Shown here piece after piece: positions 6,757 to 14,177 of a stretch of 24,523 nt of DNA (position 1 is its first letter; the number at the start of each line of letters is the position of its first letter). The notes beneath the pieces are model-generated. The model was not told the origin of the DNA, did not search any database, and was given only the letters and a program-made list of their open reading frames with translations. Source of the DNA: RFXV01 sp038150465. GTDB taxonomy: Bacteria > Bacteroidota > Bacteroidia > Flavobacteriales > Schleiferiaceae. The translations under genes were made by a program, and so were the position numbers. Location of the stretch: NCBI GenBank assembly GCA_038150465.1, contig JAYOTP010000031.1:1-24523 (forward strand), read 5' to 3'.

Positions 6757-6790
6757 AAAGCCGCTGCAGACATCTGCAGCGGCTTTTTTT
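6757..6790 (+). terminator. Strong Rho-independent terminator
   Basis: A perfect 13-bp stem (AAAGCCGCTGCAG at 6757-6769 with CTGCAGCGGCTTT at 6774-6786), a 4-nt loop and a T run to 6790 end the lipoprotein transcript. The T run reaches the stop codon of the convergent protease gene at 6789. In the other direction only three Ts follow the stem, so termination of the metal operon here would be weaker. Confidence 0.85.
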
Positions 6791-8072
6791 ATTCCAACGA
6801 GGACGTACGGAGGCTTCCTCCATTGAGCAGCCGGATCATGCCCCGCTCGGTGCCCTCCCGCATCATCCGCACACCGCCCCAGGTGGAATAGCGCCGAAAT
6901 GAGGCCGGATGGACGGAACCGCCATCCACGATCAGCATGGCGCCCGCTTCCACATAGATCACGCAGCCCGTACTCATCGAGACATCGCTCTTGACCACCC
7001 AGGTCACCCCACGGGGCAGATAGATGTCCTGATGCAGTCTGAGGTCGCGATCAAGCGTATCGGAGCGGGCGATCTTCAGAACTTTTTTGGGCGAGTGGCC
7101 CTCTGAGATCGCTCCAATGGGCGCAATGGTCAGCTGCCTGTGCAAACGGGCGATCTGCATGGGCGAATAATAGGCCGCTGAAGCCGGCGACTTGACGCTG
7201 TTGCCCGACATGATGTTGTTGGTCCGTTCTCTGTGCTCCCCTGTGTAATAGCAGGCCACACAGCGGCCGCGTCCTTTCTCGCACCATTCCTGAGGCTGTG
7301 TTCCGAACACATCGCTCAGATAATCCGGATGCGAGGGATCGCAGCTTTCTGTACCCGCACTGCCCGAATACACATGGCCCAAGCCGAACAGATGGTTGAG
7401 CTCGTGGACCCAATGCTGGGCGTATTGATCTTCTACGCCCTGAAAGTATTCGTCGTCCACATTCAGCGTCTGTATGATAAAACCCGGCACCGACTCATTG
7501 GGAACACGAACCGTGGACGACCAGCCCCAGGCCCCGGAATACAAAAAGCGGTTACACACGATCACCACCGTGTTGCGCACCGCAGGAATGCGCTCATAGA
7601 TACGGTTGTAGAGCTGTGCCAGCTGCCGGAACTCGTACAACTCAGGATCATCGAAGATGTAGGTGTCGGCCAAACGGACCCGAAAGCCGATGTCTTCCAC
7701 GAATGCCCGACCCGGGATATCGTCTATGGGCGGCGTATTCTTGGCATAGTAGGTATTCATCTCGTCGATGACCTTGCGAAAGCTCGCCCGGGTATCCTCT
7801 CCGTGGTGCAGCCCCTGATCCTGTGCGGTGTCCGTGATCACCACAAAACTCACCGGCAGAGTGATGGTTGCATCGCCCAATGGAGCAAATGGAAAATAGC
7901 TCTCCTTCTTCGCCAGCGCGTCCATGGGGAAAATATCCTTTGTGCTGCGCACCTCAGCGGCACGCTTGCGGCCTTCCAGCACGAATTTGCTCTGAGCCAA
8001 GAGCGCGCCTGTGCTCAGAAAGGCAGCAAAAAGGAGGAGGCCTATGGATCTTGTGTTATTGGACATTTGCAT
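6789..8072 (-). CDS. Secreted metzincin-type zinc metalloprotease (M43-like)
   Basis: The 427-residue protein has a signal peptide (to about residue 27, ALLAQ). The zinc site is HELNHLFGLGH: H223, E224, H227 and H233, the long metzincin consensus HExxHxxGxxH. A Met-turn follows at M288 (NNIMSGNS). Several cysteines (CDPSHP, WCEKGRGRCVACYY) lie between zinc site and Met-turn, as in pappalysin-like M43 enzymes. The last about 90 residues have a beta-helix-like rhythm (DIYLPRGVTWVVKSD, VEAGAMLIVDGGSV) and no T9SS domain. ATG 8072 lies six bases past the adaptor stop (8079), so it is probably the last gene of the metal efflux operon; M3 (8066) is an alternative start. Protease activity is well supported by motif; substrate and reason for this location are unknown. 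Confidence 0.8.
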   Translation of the reverse strand: MQMSNNTRSIGLLLFAAFLSTGALLAQSKFVLEGRKRAAEVRSTKDIFPMDALAKKESYFPFAPLGDATITLPVSFVVITDTAQDQGLHHGEDTRASFRKVIDEMNTYYAKNTPPIDDIPGRAFVEDIGFRVRLADTYIFDDPELYEFRQLAQLYNRIYERIPAVRNTVVIVCNRFLYSGAWGWSSTVRVPNESVPGFIIQTLNVDDEYFQGVEDQYAQHWVHELNHLFGLGHVYSGSAGTESCDPSHPDYLSDVFGTQPQEWCEKGRGRCVACYYTGEHRERTNNIMSGNSVKSPASAAYYSPMQIARLHRQLTIAPIGAISEGHSPKKVLKIARSDTLDRDLRLHQDIYLPRGVTWVVKSDVSMSTGCVIYVEAGAMLIVDGGSVHPASFRRYSTWGGVRMMREGTERGMIRLLNGGSLRTSSLE

Positions 8073-8078
8073 AGTGTA

Positions 8079-9302
8079 TCAATGATGATGCCCGTGTTCT
8101 CCGTCTCCTTTGTTGAGCTCGGCCATCAGATAGAAAGCCCCATGGGTCACCACCTCAGCATTATCGCTCAGCGGATCTGCGGGAACGACCTCGGCATAGC
8201 CCAGGTCGCGAATGCCCACCTTGACCTCTTGCTTTAAAAAGATCCGTTCTCCTTCTTCGCCATGGGAAGTATCTTCCTGTGCCCAAACGAAAATGTAGTC
8301 AATTCCTCCGTCGCGAACGATGGCGGCCTCGGGCAAGGCGCGCGCCTTTCTCTGGCCCACTTCGATCCTGGCCTCAACGTACATTCCGGGCAAGAGACCG
8401 CCGGCATCGTTTTCGATCTCCGCATGGACCAGCAGGGCGCGCGCCTCCTCTTCAAAGGACTTTCCCACCGCAAAAACCTGGGCACGGAAAAGCTCATCTG
8501 GCCGCCCACTCAGATGGAACACCACTTCCTGACCGACCTTCACCTTGTGCACGTCCTTTTCGTAGACCAGTAGATCGATGTGCAGATGATCGTTGTCCAC
8601 CAGCTCGAACAGGCGTTCGTGCTCCTGCACATAGCTGCCGATCTGAATATCGATCGAGCGCACATGTCCGTTGATGGGTGCATAGATGGGCAGTTCCGAA
8701 CGGATGCCCTCCTTCTCGAGCGAAGCAGGCGAAATGCCCATCATCCGCAGCTGTGCCTCTGCTGCCTTGACCTGTACCTCCAGGTTCTTGGCATGGGTAC
8801 GGGCCTGCTCCAGGCTCTGCTGGGAATTCAGGCTGTCCGCGGCCAGCTGCTCCCTCCGCTCCAGTGCTTTTTGGCTGAGGCGCCATTCGGCCTTGTGGCG
8901 AAGAAAGTCTTCCTGAAGCTGAATGAATCCGGGCTGTTCCAAAGTGGCCATCAACTCGCCTTTTTTGAGGATGCCGCCTGGAAAGACGAAGATCTCCTTC
9001 ACCCGTCCACCCCAAAGGGCCGTGACCTCTGCCCGGTTCTGTGGAGGCAACTCGAGCCGTCCGTTGGAACGGATCGTCTGGCTCAGGTCGAGCGTCTCAA
9101 AATGACCGAGTCGGATATCCATCACCTCCATCTGCCTATCCAGCAGATGCACTTCCTCTCTGTGCTCTTCGGCATGCATTTCCGATGCGTGCTCCTGCTG
9201 GCTGTGTTCGGCCGGGCCATGGCTGTGGGTGTGGTGATCGTGCTCCGATGAATGGGAACAGGCCACGGTCAGGGCCAGGGGAATGATCCAGATCGTTCTC
9301 AT
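8079..9302 (-). CDS. His-rich periplasmic adaptor of a heavy-metal RND efflux pump (CzcB/CusB type)
   Basis: This 407-residue membrane-fusion protein links the inner-membrane pump to the outer-membrane channel. The signal ends in a possible lipobox (LTVAC, Cys 15). Residues 16-51 hold eleven histidines and the protein ends GEHGHHH, so it should bind metal at both ends. Family order is visible: the first half of the lipoyl domain (ALWGGRVKEIFVFPGGILKKGE), an alpha-hairpin (about 125-195, with LEQARTHAKNLEVQVKAAEAQL), the second lipoyl half (YAPINGHVRSIDIQIGSYVQE), a beta-barrel (VEARIEVGQRKARALPEAAI) and a membrane-proximal domain. ATG 9302 overlaps the pump stop by four bases (ATGA), so translation is coupled. 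Metal specificity is not certain; see the pump. Confidence 0.9.
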   Translation of the reverse strand: MRTIWIIPLALTVACSHSSEHDHHTHSHGPAEHSQQEHASEMHAEEHREEVHLLDRQMEVMDIRLGHFETLDLSQTIRSNGRLELPPQNRAEVTALWGGRVKEIFVFPGGILKKGELMATLEQPGFIQLQEDFLRHKAEWRLSQKALERREQLAADSLNSQQSLEQARTHAKNLEVQVKAAEAQLRMMGISPASLEKEGIRSELPIYAPINGHVRSIDIQIGSYVQEHERLFELVDNDHLHIDLLVYEKDVHKVKVGQEVVFHLSGRPDELFRAQVFAVGKSFEEEARALLVHAEIENDAGGLLPGMYVEARIEVGQRKARALPEAAIVRDGGIDYIFVWAQEDTSHGEEGERIFLKQEVKVGIRDLGYAEVVPADPLSDNAEVVTHGAFYLMAELNKGDGEHGHHH

Positions 9303-12300
9303 GGGTTCTGTGTATTAAAACTACCGCGCAGATACTGTATCCGCACGCTGGTCTGGTTGAAATCGCGCAGGTTTTTCAAATGGTCTTCTCGGATCTTCTG
9401 AGCCTCGAGCAATCCCTGCCAGTGGGCGGGCAGATCGAGCGTACCCAGTTCGAATGCTTTTTCGGCATAGCGCTGCAGTTCCCTGGCGGTCTGCGCACCG
9501 CTGTCGTCATACCAGTTCAGCGCCGACTGAAGCCATTCCAGTTCGCTCCACAACTGCTTTTCCTCGGATGCAATGCGTCGTTTCACCTCCTCGATCCGGG
9601 CTTGCTGCAATTCGTGCTCCTTTCGGGCCACAACCGCATCTGAACGCTGCTCCCAGAAAAAGAGCGGCACAGAGACCCCCATCTGAATGCCCTGCTGTCC
9701 GGTCACTCTTTCCAGACTCTGGTTGAAGTATCCGATCATCAGATCTGGCAGATAACCCGACCGACTCAGGCGATAGGAACGCTCGGCAGATTCGCTGCGT
9801 TGCCTCTGCAGGGCCAGCTGTGGGTAGCTCGATGGATCGATGGATCCGGCAAAGGGCAGTGGGACCTGATCCATTTTGGCTCCCTCTGGTAATTGGAGGC
9901 TGTCGGCAGCGATCCACTGCATCAGATCCAAACGGGCGATCTCCAATTCGCTCTCCACCCCTTGGGCCATGAGCCGCCACTTTTCCAGATCCGACCGGGC
10001 CCTGCTGCGTTCCAAGCCGCTGATCTGTCCGCTTCGGAAACGCTTTTCTGCACTGCGAACAAAACGCTCAGCCAGCGCATCCAGTGAGCGATACAGTTCC
10101 GACCGGCTCTGCTGATACCGCCATTCCCACCAGGCCATGCGAACAGCGGCCTCAAGTTGGATCCGATCGAAGAGATGCTGAAGCTCCGCCCGATCCACCT
10201 CAGAGCGATACAGCTGGAGCTGCTGCCAATAGGCCGTGGGGAAGCGAAAGCGTTGCTGCAGCTGCCACTGATAGTCCTGCACTTCTGTATTCAGCTGCCC
10301 ACGGCTGTACTGCACCTGAGTGGGTTCCAGGGCCAGGGCTTTGCCAAGGGTCGCATTTTGCTGTTCGAGCTGAAGCTGACTGATGGCCATGCTGGGATGA
10401 TGCATCAAGGCTTGCTGAACAGCCTGCTGAAGACTGAGCTCCTGAGCGGTGGCAGTCGTTGGATCTGCAAAAAAGCAAGCGAAAAACAGGACAGCCACCG
10501 CCGCCCTCTTCCCTTGCCAGCGACACCACATATCGTAGAGTACAGGCAGGACCAAAAGGGTCAGCAGAGTCGCGGAGATCAGCCCCCCAATGACCACCGT
10601 GGCCAGCGGTCGCTGCACCTCAGCCCCTGCACTTCCCGAAAGGGCCATGGGTAAAAAGCCCAGAGCAGCCACAAAAGCCGTGAGCAGTACGGGACGGAAA
10701 CGCACCTGAGTGGCCGTCTTTATGCGTTCCGAAACCGATTGCATCCCCTCCTTCTCCAACTGATTCAAATAGGAGAGCAAGACGATCCCGTTGAGGACAG
10801 CCACGCCAAACAAGGCAATAAAACCGATGCCTGCAGAAATACTGAAAGGCATGTCACGGATCCACAAGGCCCAAACCCCACCTATGGCTGAAAGGGGCAC
10901 AGCCGAAAAGATCATCAGTGCCTGAGACAAGCTGCCAAAGGTGAAATACAGGAGAATAAGGATCAGCAGCAGGGCAACGGGTACGGCCACCGAAAGGCGT
11001 TCTTTGGCCGCCATCAGGTTTTCAAATCGTCCGCCGTACTCGAGGTGGTAGCCCGCAGGCAGCTCCAGGCGCTCACTGAGCACGGACTGGATCTCCTCCA
11101 CCAGACTCTGGGTATCTCTTTCCCGTGCATTCACCCCGATCACGATCCTTCGCTTGGCATTCTCCCGCGAGATCTGTGCAGGACCTTGCTCCATCCGGAT
11201 ATCGGCCAATTCACGAAGCGGAACGGTCTGTCCGTCCGGCAGCGGAATATGCAGCTCCCGCAGATCGTCCATTCCCTTCCGCCCTGTCTCTTCCACACGG
11301 ACCACCAGATCGTATCGGCGTTCGCCTTCGAAGACCACACCGGCTGCTTTTCCGGCAAATGCCGCCTGGATGAGTTCATTGACCTGTTGAACATGCACGC
11401 CATAGCGTGCCATGCGCGAGCGGTCGTAGCGAACGATCATCTGAGGAAAGCCCGAAGTGCGTTCCAGCTGTAGGTCACCAACCCCCCGTACCCCGGCGAT
11501 GAGCCGTTCGGCCCGCTGGCCGATGAGTTGGAGTTGTTCGTGCTCTTCCCCGTAGATCTTGATGGCAATGTCTTCACGCACCCCGGCGATCAGTTCGTTG
11601 AAGCGCATCTGAATGGGCTGAGTGAACTCATAGGAAACCCCTGGTATCTCGCTCAGCACCTCCTCCATCTTCAGGAACATCTCCTCCCTGCTATTGGCCG
11701 TGGTCCATTCAGAACGGGGTTTCATTTTCAGGATGATATCGCCTACTTCAATGGGCATGGGGTCCGTGGCGATCTCGGCCGTTCCGATCTTGCTCAGGGC
11801 GATCTCCACCTCGGGAAAGTTGTCCAGCAGCGCTTGCTGGATCTTCCCAGAAACCTCGATGCTCTCCTGAAGCGAACTGCCCGGCGGCAGGATCTGGTGC
11901 AGAGCAAAATCGCCTTCCTCCAGGGTGGGAATGAATTCGCCACCCAATCGATCGAAAAGCCATAGACTGCCACCAAAAAGCAATAGTGCCGATACCAGCA
12001 AAGCCGACCGAAAGCGAAGCACCCGATCGAGAGCGGGGCGGTATAAACGATAGAAGAAGCGGACGATCCTCTGGGAAACGCCTTCTTCAGATTCGATCTT
12101 TTTTGGAAGGAACCAGGCGCTCATCATGGGCACATAGGTCATGGACAGCAGAAGTGCACCAAGGATGGCAAAACCAACGGTCTGTGCCATGGGCGCGAAC
12201 ATCTTTCCTTCAATGCCCACAAGAGCCAGAATGGGCAGGTAGACGATCAGGATGATCACCTCGCCAAAGGCCGCCGATCGGCGGATGCGCCCTGCAGCGG

Positions 12301-13615
12301 CACCCACCTCCTGATCCATCTGTTCCTTTTGCAGGGTCTTCCCCTGATGCTGGCTGCGCAAACGATGAAGGATGGCCTCCACGATGATCACCGACCCATC
12401 GACCACCAGGCCAAAATCTATGGCCCCCAGACTCATCAGATTCGCAGAGATCCCAAAGAGCTGCATCATGCACAAGGCAAACATCATCGACAAGGGAATG
12501 ACCGAAGCCACGATGAGCCCGCCCCGCCAGTTGCCCAGGAAAAGAACCAGAACAAAGATGACGATCAAGCCGCCCTCCAAAAGATTGGTGCGCACGGTGC
12601 GTATGGCGTTTCCGATCAGCCGGGAACGGTCGATGAAGGGCTCCAGGACCACGCCTTCAGGAAGAGAGGCCCGGACCTGCTCCACCCGCTCTTTCACTGC
12701 CTCTACCGTCTTGTAGGAGTTGGCTCCTTTGAACATGAGCACCTGACCGCTGACCACCTCGCCCTGAGCATTGTAGGTGACCGCCCCGAAACGCGGTGCG
12801 TGCCCATAGCGCAGCTCAGCGACATCGCGGATCAAAAGCGGAATACCCGAAGTATTCCGGATCATGATCTCACCGATCTCCTCCAGCGAGCCCACAAGGC
12901 CCGAAGCCCGAATGAAATAGGTCTGATGGTCTTTTTCGATGTAGCTGCCCCCAGCGTTCTGGTTGTTCTGTGCCAGCGCGTCAAAGACTTCATGCAGGGT
13001 CACCTCGTGGCTCTTCAATCGGTCGGGATCCACAGCCACCTCGTACTGCCGCAACTGTCCTCCCCAGCCATTGACCTCGATCACCCCGGGAATACCCGCC
13101 AGCTGACGCTGGACGATCCAGTCGTTGATGCTCCGAAGTTCTGCGGCTGAATACATATCCCTGTGCTGCTCATCTGCATGGAGAACATACTGATAGACCT
13201 CTCCCAGACCGGTTGTGATGGGCCCCAAAGTAGGCCGCCCGAATCCTTCCGGAATGTCCTCGGATGAACGCTCGATCTGCTCAGAGATCAGCTGCCGGGC
13301 CCGATAGGTGTCCATACCGTCGTCAAAGACCACGGTGATGACCGAAATGCCCGATCGGGACAGCGAGCGAATTTCTTCCACTTCAGGCAAATTGGCCAGC
13401 GAGCGCTCCAGGGGAAAGGTGATGAACTGTTCAACTTCCTGAGCCGCCAGATTCGGTGAATTGGTGATCACCAGCACCTGATTGGTCGTGATGTCCGGTA
13501 CGGCATCAATGGGAATGCGGTCCAGGCTATACAGCCCGCATCCTATGAGCGCCACCACACCGACGGCGATCACCAGCTTATTCCGGATGGAGTAAGCGAT
13601 CAAATAATTTATCAT
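9299..13615 (-). CDS. CusA/CzcA-family heavy-metal RND pump fused to a CzcC/TolC-like outer-membrane factor
   Basis: The 1438-residue product is two proteins in one chain. Residues 1 to about 1033 are a complete HME-type RND antiporter: first helix near the N-terminus (LVIAVGVVALIGCGLYSL), two large periplasmic loops and twelve membrane spans ending LLTLLVLPVLYDMW. The proton-relay signature in the fourth helix is D400-F-G-x3-D406-G-x5-E413, which matches the spacing of the CzcA relay acids and argues for divalent cations such as Zn, Co, Ni or Cd rather than Cu(I)/Ag. Residues about 1036-1057 are a second signal-like segment (VAVLFFACFFADP, then TATAQ). Residues 1058-1438 are an outer-membrane efflux protein with long helical repeats. 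Such fusions are known in Bacteroidota. It is coupled to the adaptor by ATGA overlap. Confidence 0.92.
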   Translation of the reverse strand: MINYLIAYSIRNKLVIAVGVVALIGCGLYSLDRIPIDAVPDITTNQVLVITNSPNLAAQEVEQFITFPLERSLANLPEVEEIRSLSRSGISVITVVFDDGMDTYRARQLISEQIERSSEDIPEGFGRPTLGPITTGLGEVYQYVLHADEQHRDMYSAAELRSINDWIVQRQLAGIPGVIEVNGWGGQLRQYEVAVDPDRLKSHEVTLHEVFDALAQNNQNAGGSYIEKDHQTYFIRASGLVGSLEEIGEIMIRNTSGIPLLIRDVAELRYGHAPRFGAVTYNAQGEVVSGQVLMFKGANSYKTVEAVKERVEQVRASLPEGVVLEPFIDRSRLIGNAIRTVRTNLLEGGLIVIFVLVLFLGNWRGGLIVASVIPLSMMFALCMMQLFGISANLMSLGAIDFGLVVDGSVIIVEAILHRLRSQHQGKTLQKEQMDQEVGAAAGRIRRSAAFGEVIILIVYLPILALVGIEGKMFAPMAQTVGFAILGALLLSMTYVPMMSAWFLPKKIESEEGVSQRIVRFFYRLYRPALDRVLRFRSALLVSALLLFGGSLWLFDRLGGEFIPTLEEGDFALHQILPPGSSLQESIEVSGKIQQALLDNFPEVEIALSKIGTAEIATDPMPIEVGDIILKMKPRSEWTTANSREEMFLKMEEVLSEIPGVSYEFTQPIQMRFNELIAGVREDIAIKIYGEEHEQLQLIGQRAERLIAGVRGVGDLQLERTSGFPQMIVRYDRSRMARYGVHVQQVNELIQAAFAGKAAGVVFEGERRYDLVVRVEETGRKGMDDLRELHIPLPDGQTVPLRELADIRMEQGPAQISRENAKRRIVIGVNARERDTQSLVEEIQSVLSERLELPAGYHLEYGGRFENLMAAKERLSVAVPVALLLILILLYFTFGSLSQALMIFSAVPLSAIGGVWALWIRDMPFSISAGIGFIALFGVAVLNGIVLLSYLNQLEKEGMQSVSERIKTATQVRFRPVLLTAFVAALGFLPMALSGSAGAEVQRPLATVVIGGLISATLLTLLVLPVLYDMWCRWQGKRAAVAVLFFACFFADPTTATAQELSLQQAVQQALMHHPSMAISQLQLEQQNATLGKALALEPTQVQYSRGQLNTEVQDYQWQLQQRFRFPTAYWQQLQLYRSEVDRAELQHLFDRIQLEAAVRMAWWEWRYQQSRSELYRSLDALAERFVRSAEKRFRSGQISGLERSRARSDLEKWRLMAQGVESELEIARLDLMQWIAADSLQLPEGAKMDQVPLPFAGSIDPSSYPQLALQRQRSESAERSYRLSRSGYLPDLMIGYFNQSLERVTGQQGIQMGVSVPLFFWEQRSDAVVARKEHELQQARIEEVKRRIASEEKQLWSELEWLQSALNWYDDSGAQTARELQRYAEKAFELGTLDLPAHWQGLLEAQKIREDHLKNLRDFNQTSVRIQYLRGSFNTQNP

Positions 13616-13671
13616 GGATTCAAGGTCTTAGGTTCTCGGCAGCCGTTCAGCTGCAGGGTGCATTGGCTAGA

Positions 13672-14067
13672 TCAAGCCAATGGAGAACCGCGACCAGGCG
13701 GTGGATATGCTTTGTAAGTCCCATCCGGGGGCGGATGAACAGCTACAGTAACATCAAGAGAAGCGCTTATTGGCTCCACGACTTCAACTGCCTGGGGCAA
13801 AACGGCCGGTGAAAAAACAACTTGAGGAGCCTTGTCGGCCGCTGTCTCATCGGGAGCGAAGAAATGAAATTCAGCGCCTGTCGATGGATGCTCCAGTGCA
13901 CCAAGTGCCTCGAGAAGATGGCGCCACAAGCTTCCGCATTCTGCCGAATGGTCTTCTGAGACCAGGATGGCTGAATCCCTTGCCTCGCCATGGTGTTCAT
14001 GCGGAATGAATTCATGCATCATGCCCAGCATGTAGGCGACGATCAGAAGGTGGCGCAGAAGCTTCAT
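13672..14067 (-). CDS. Small exported His-rich protein heading the metal efflux operon
   Basis: The 131-residue protein begins with a hydrophobic signal (MKLLRHLLIVAYMLGMM) followed at once by HEFIPHEHHGE, a histidine cluster suited to metal binding. The rest is proline- and alanine-rich with a few more His (SLWRHLLEAL, EFHFF) and ends in a PPP-rich stretch. It lies 56 bases upstream of the pump gene on the same strand, so it is probably the first gene of the efflux operon. Small His-rich periplasmic proteins in such operons are thought to buffer or deliver metal; that role here is inferred from context. I do not recognise a named family. A TATTTTCG box lies five bases upstream of its ATG. 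Confidence 0.65.
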   Translation of the reverse strand: MKLLRHLLIVAYMLGMMHEFIPHEHHGEARDSAILVSEDHSAECGSLWRHLLEALGALEHPSTGAEFHFFAPDETAADKAPQVVFSPAVLPQAVEVVEPISASLDVTVAVHPPPDGTYKAYPPPGRGSPLA

Positions 14068-14072
14068 TGTTT

Positions 14073-14080
14073 CGAAAATA
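14073..14080 (-). promoter_or_regulatory. Candidate -7 box TATTTTCG of the metal efflux operon
   Basis: TATTTTCG differs from TAnnTTTG at one base and ends five bases before the ATG at 14067. The same short distance is seen upstream of three other genes here, which strengthens an otherwise weak match. Confidence 0.4.
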
Positions 14081-14165
14081 TCAAAAATGCATGGACCTGA
14101 TCCGCGCGTGCAACCGATGCGATATAGCCACGTACATCTTTATTTTTTAGCCTCATCTAACTTTT

Positions 14166-14173
14166 TAATTTTG
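14166..14173 (+). promoter_or_regulatory. -7 box TAATTTTG of the TonB-dependent receptor gene
   Basis: TAATTTTG matches TAnnTTTG exactly and ends four bases before the GTG at 14178. The predicted transcript would start at or just after that codon, so the mRNA would have almost no leader if GTG is the start. Confidence 0.55.
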
Positions 14174-14177
14174 CCTC

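Noticed and set aside
7233..8237. 334-codon plus-strand frame antisense to the metalloprotease
   Set aside because: The minus strand carries the HExxHxxGxxH site and signal peptide; this frame has no family signal.
12329..13150. 273-codon plus-strand frame antisense to the RND pump
   Set aside because: It is a shadow of the pump gene, rich in His, Gln and Asp as expected from its complement.
13663..13680. TTGGCT/AGCCAA hairpin between the His-rich gene and the pump gene
   Set aside because: It includes the stop codon region, the stem is only 6 bp and there is no T tract, so it is not a convincing terminator or attenuator.
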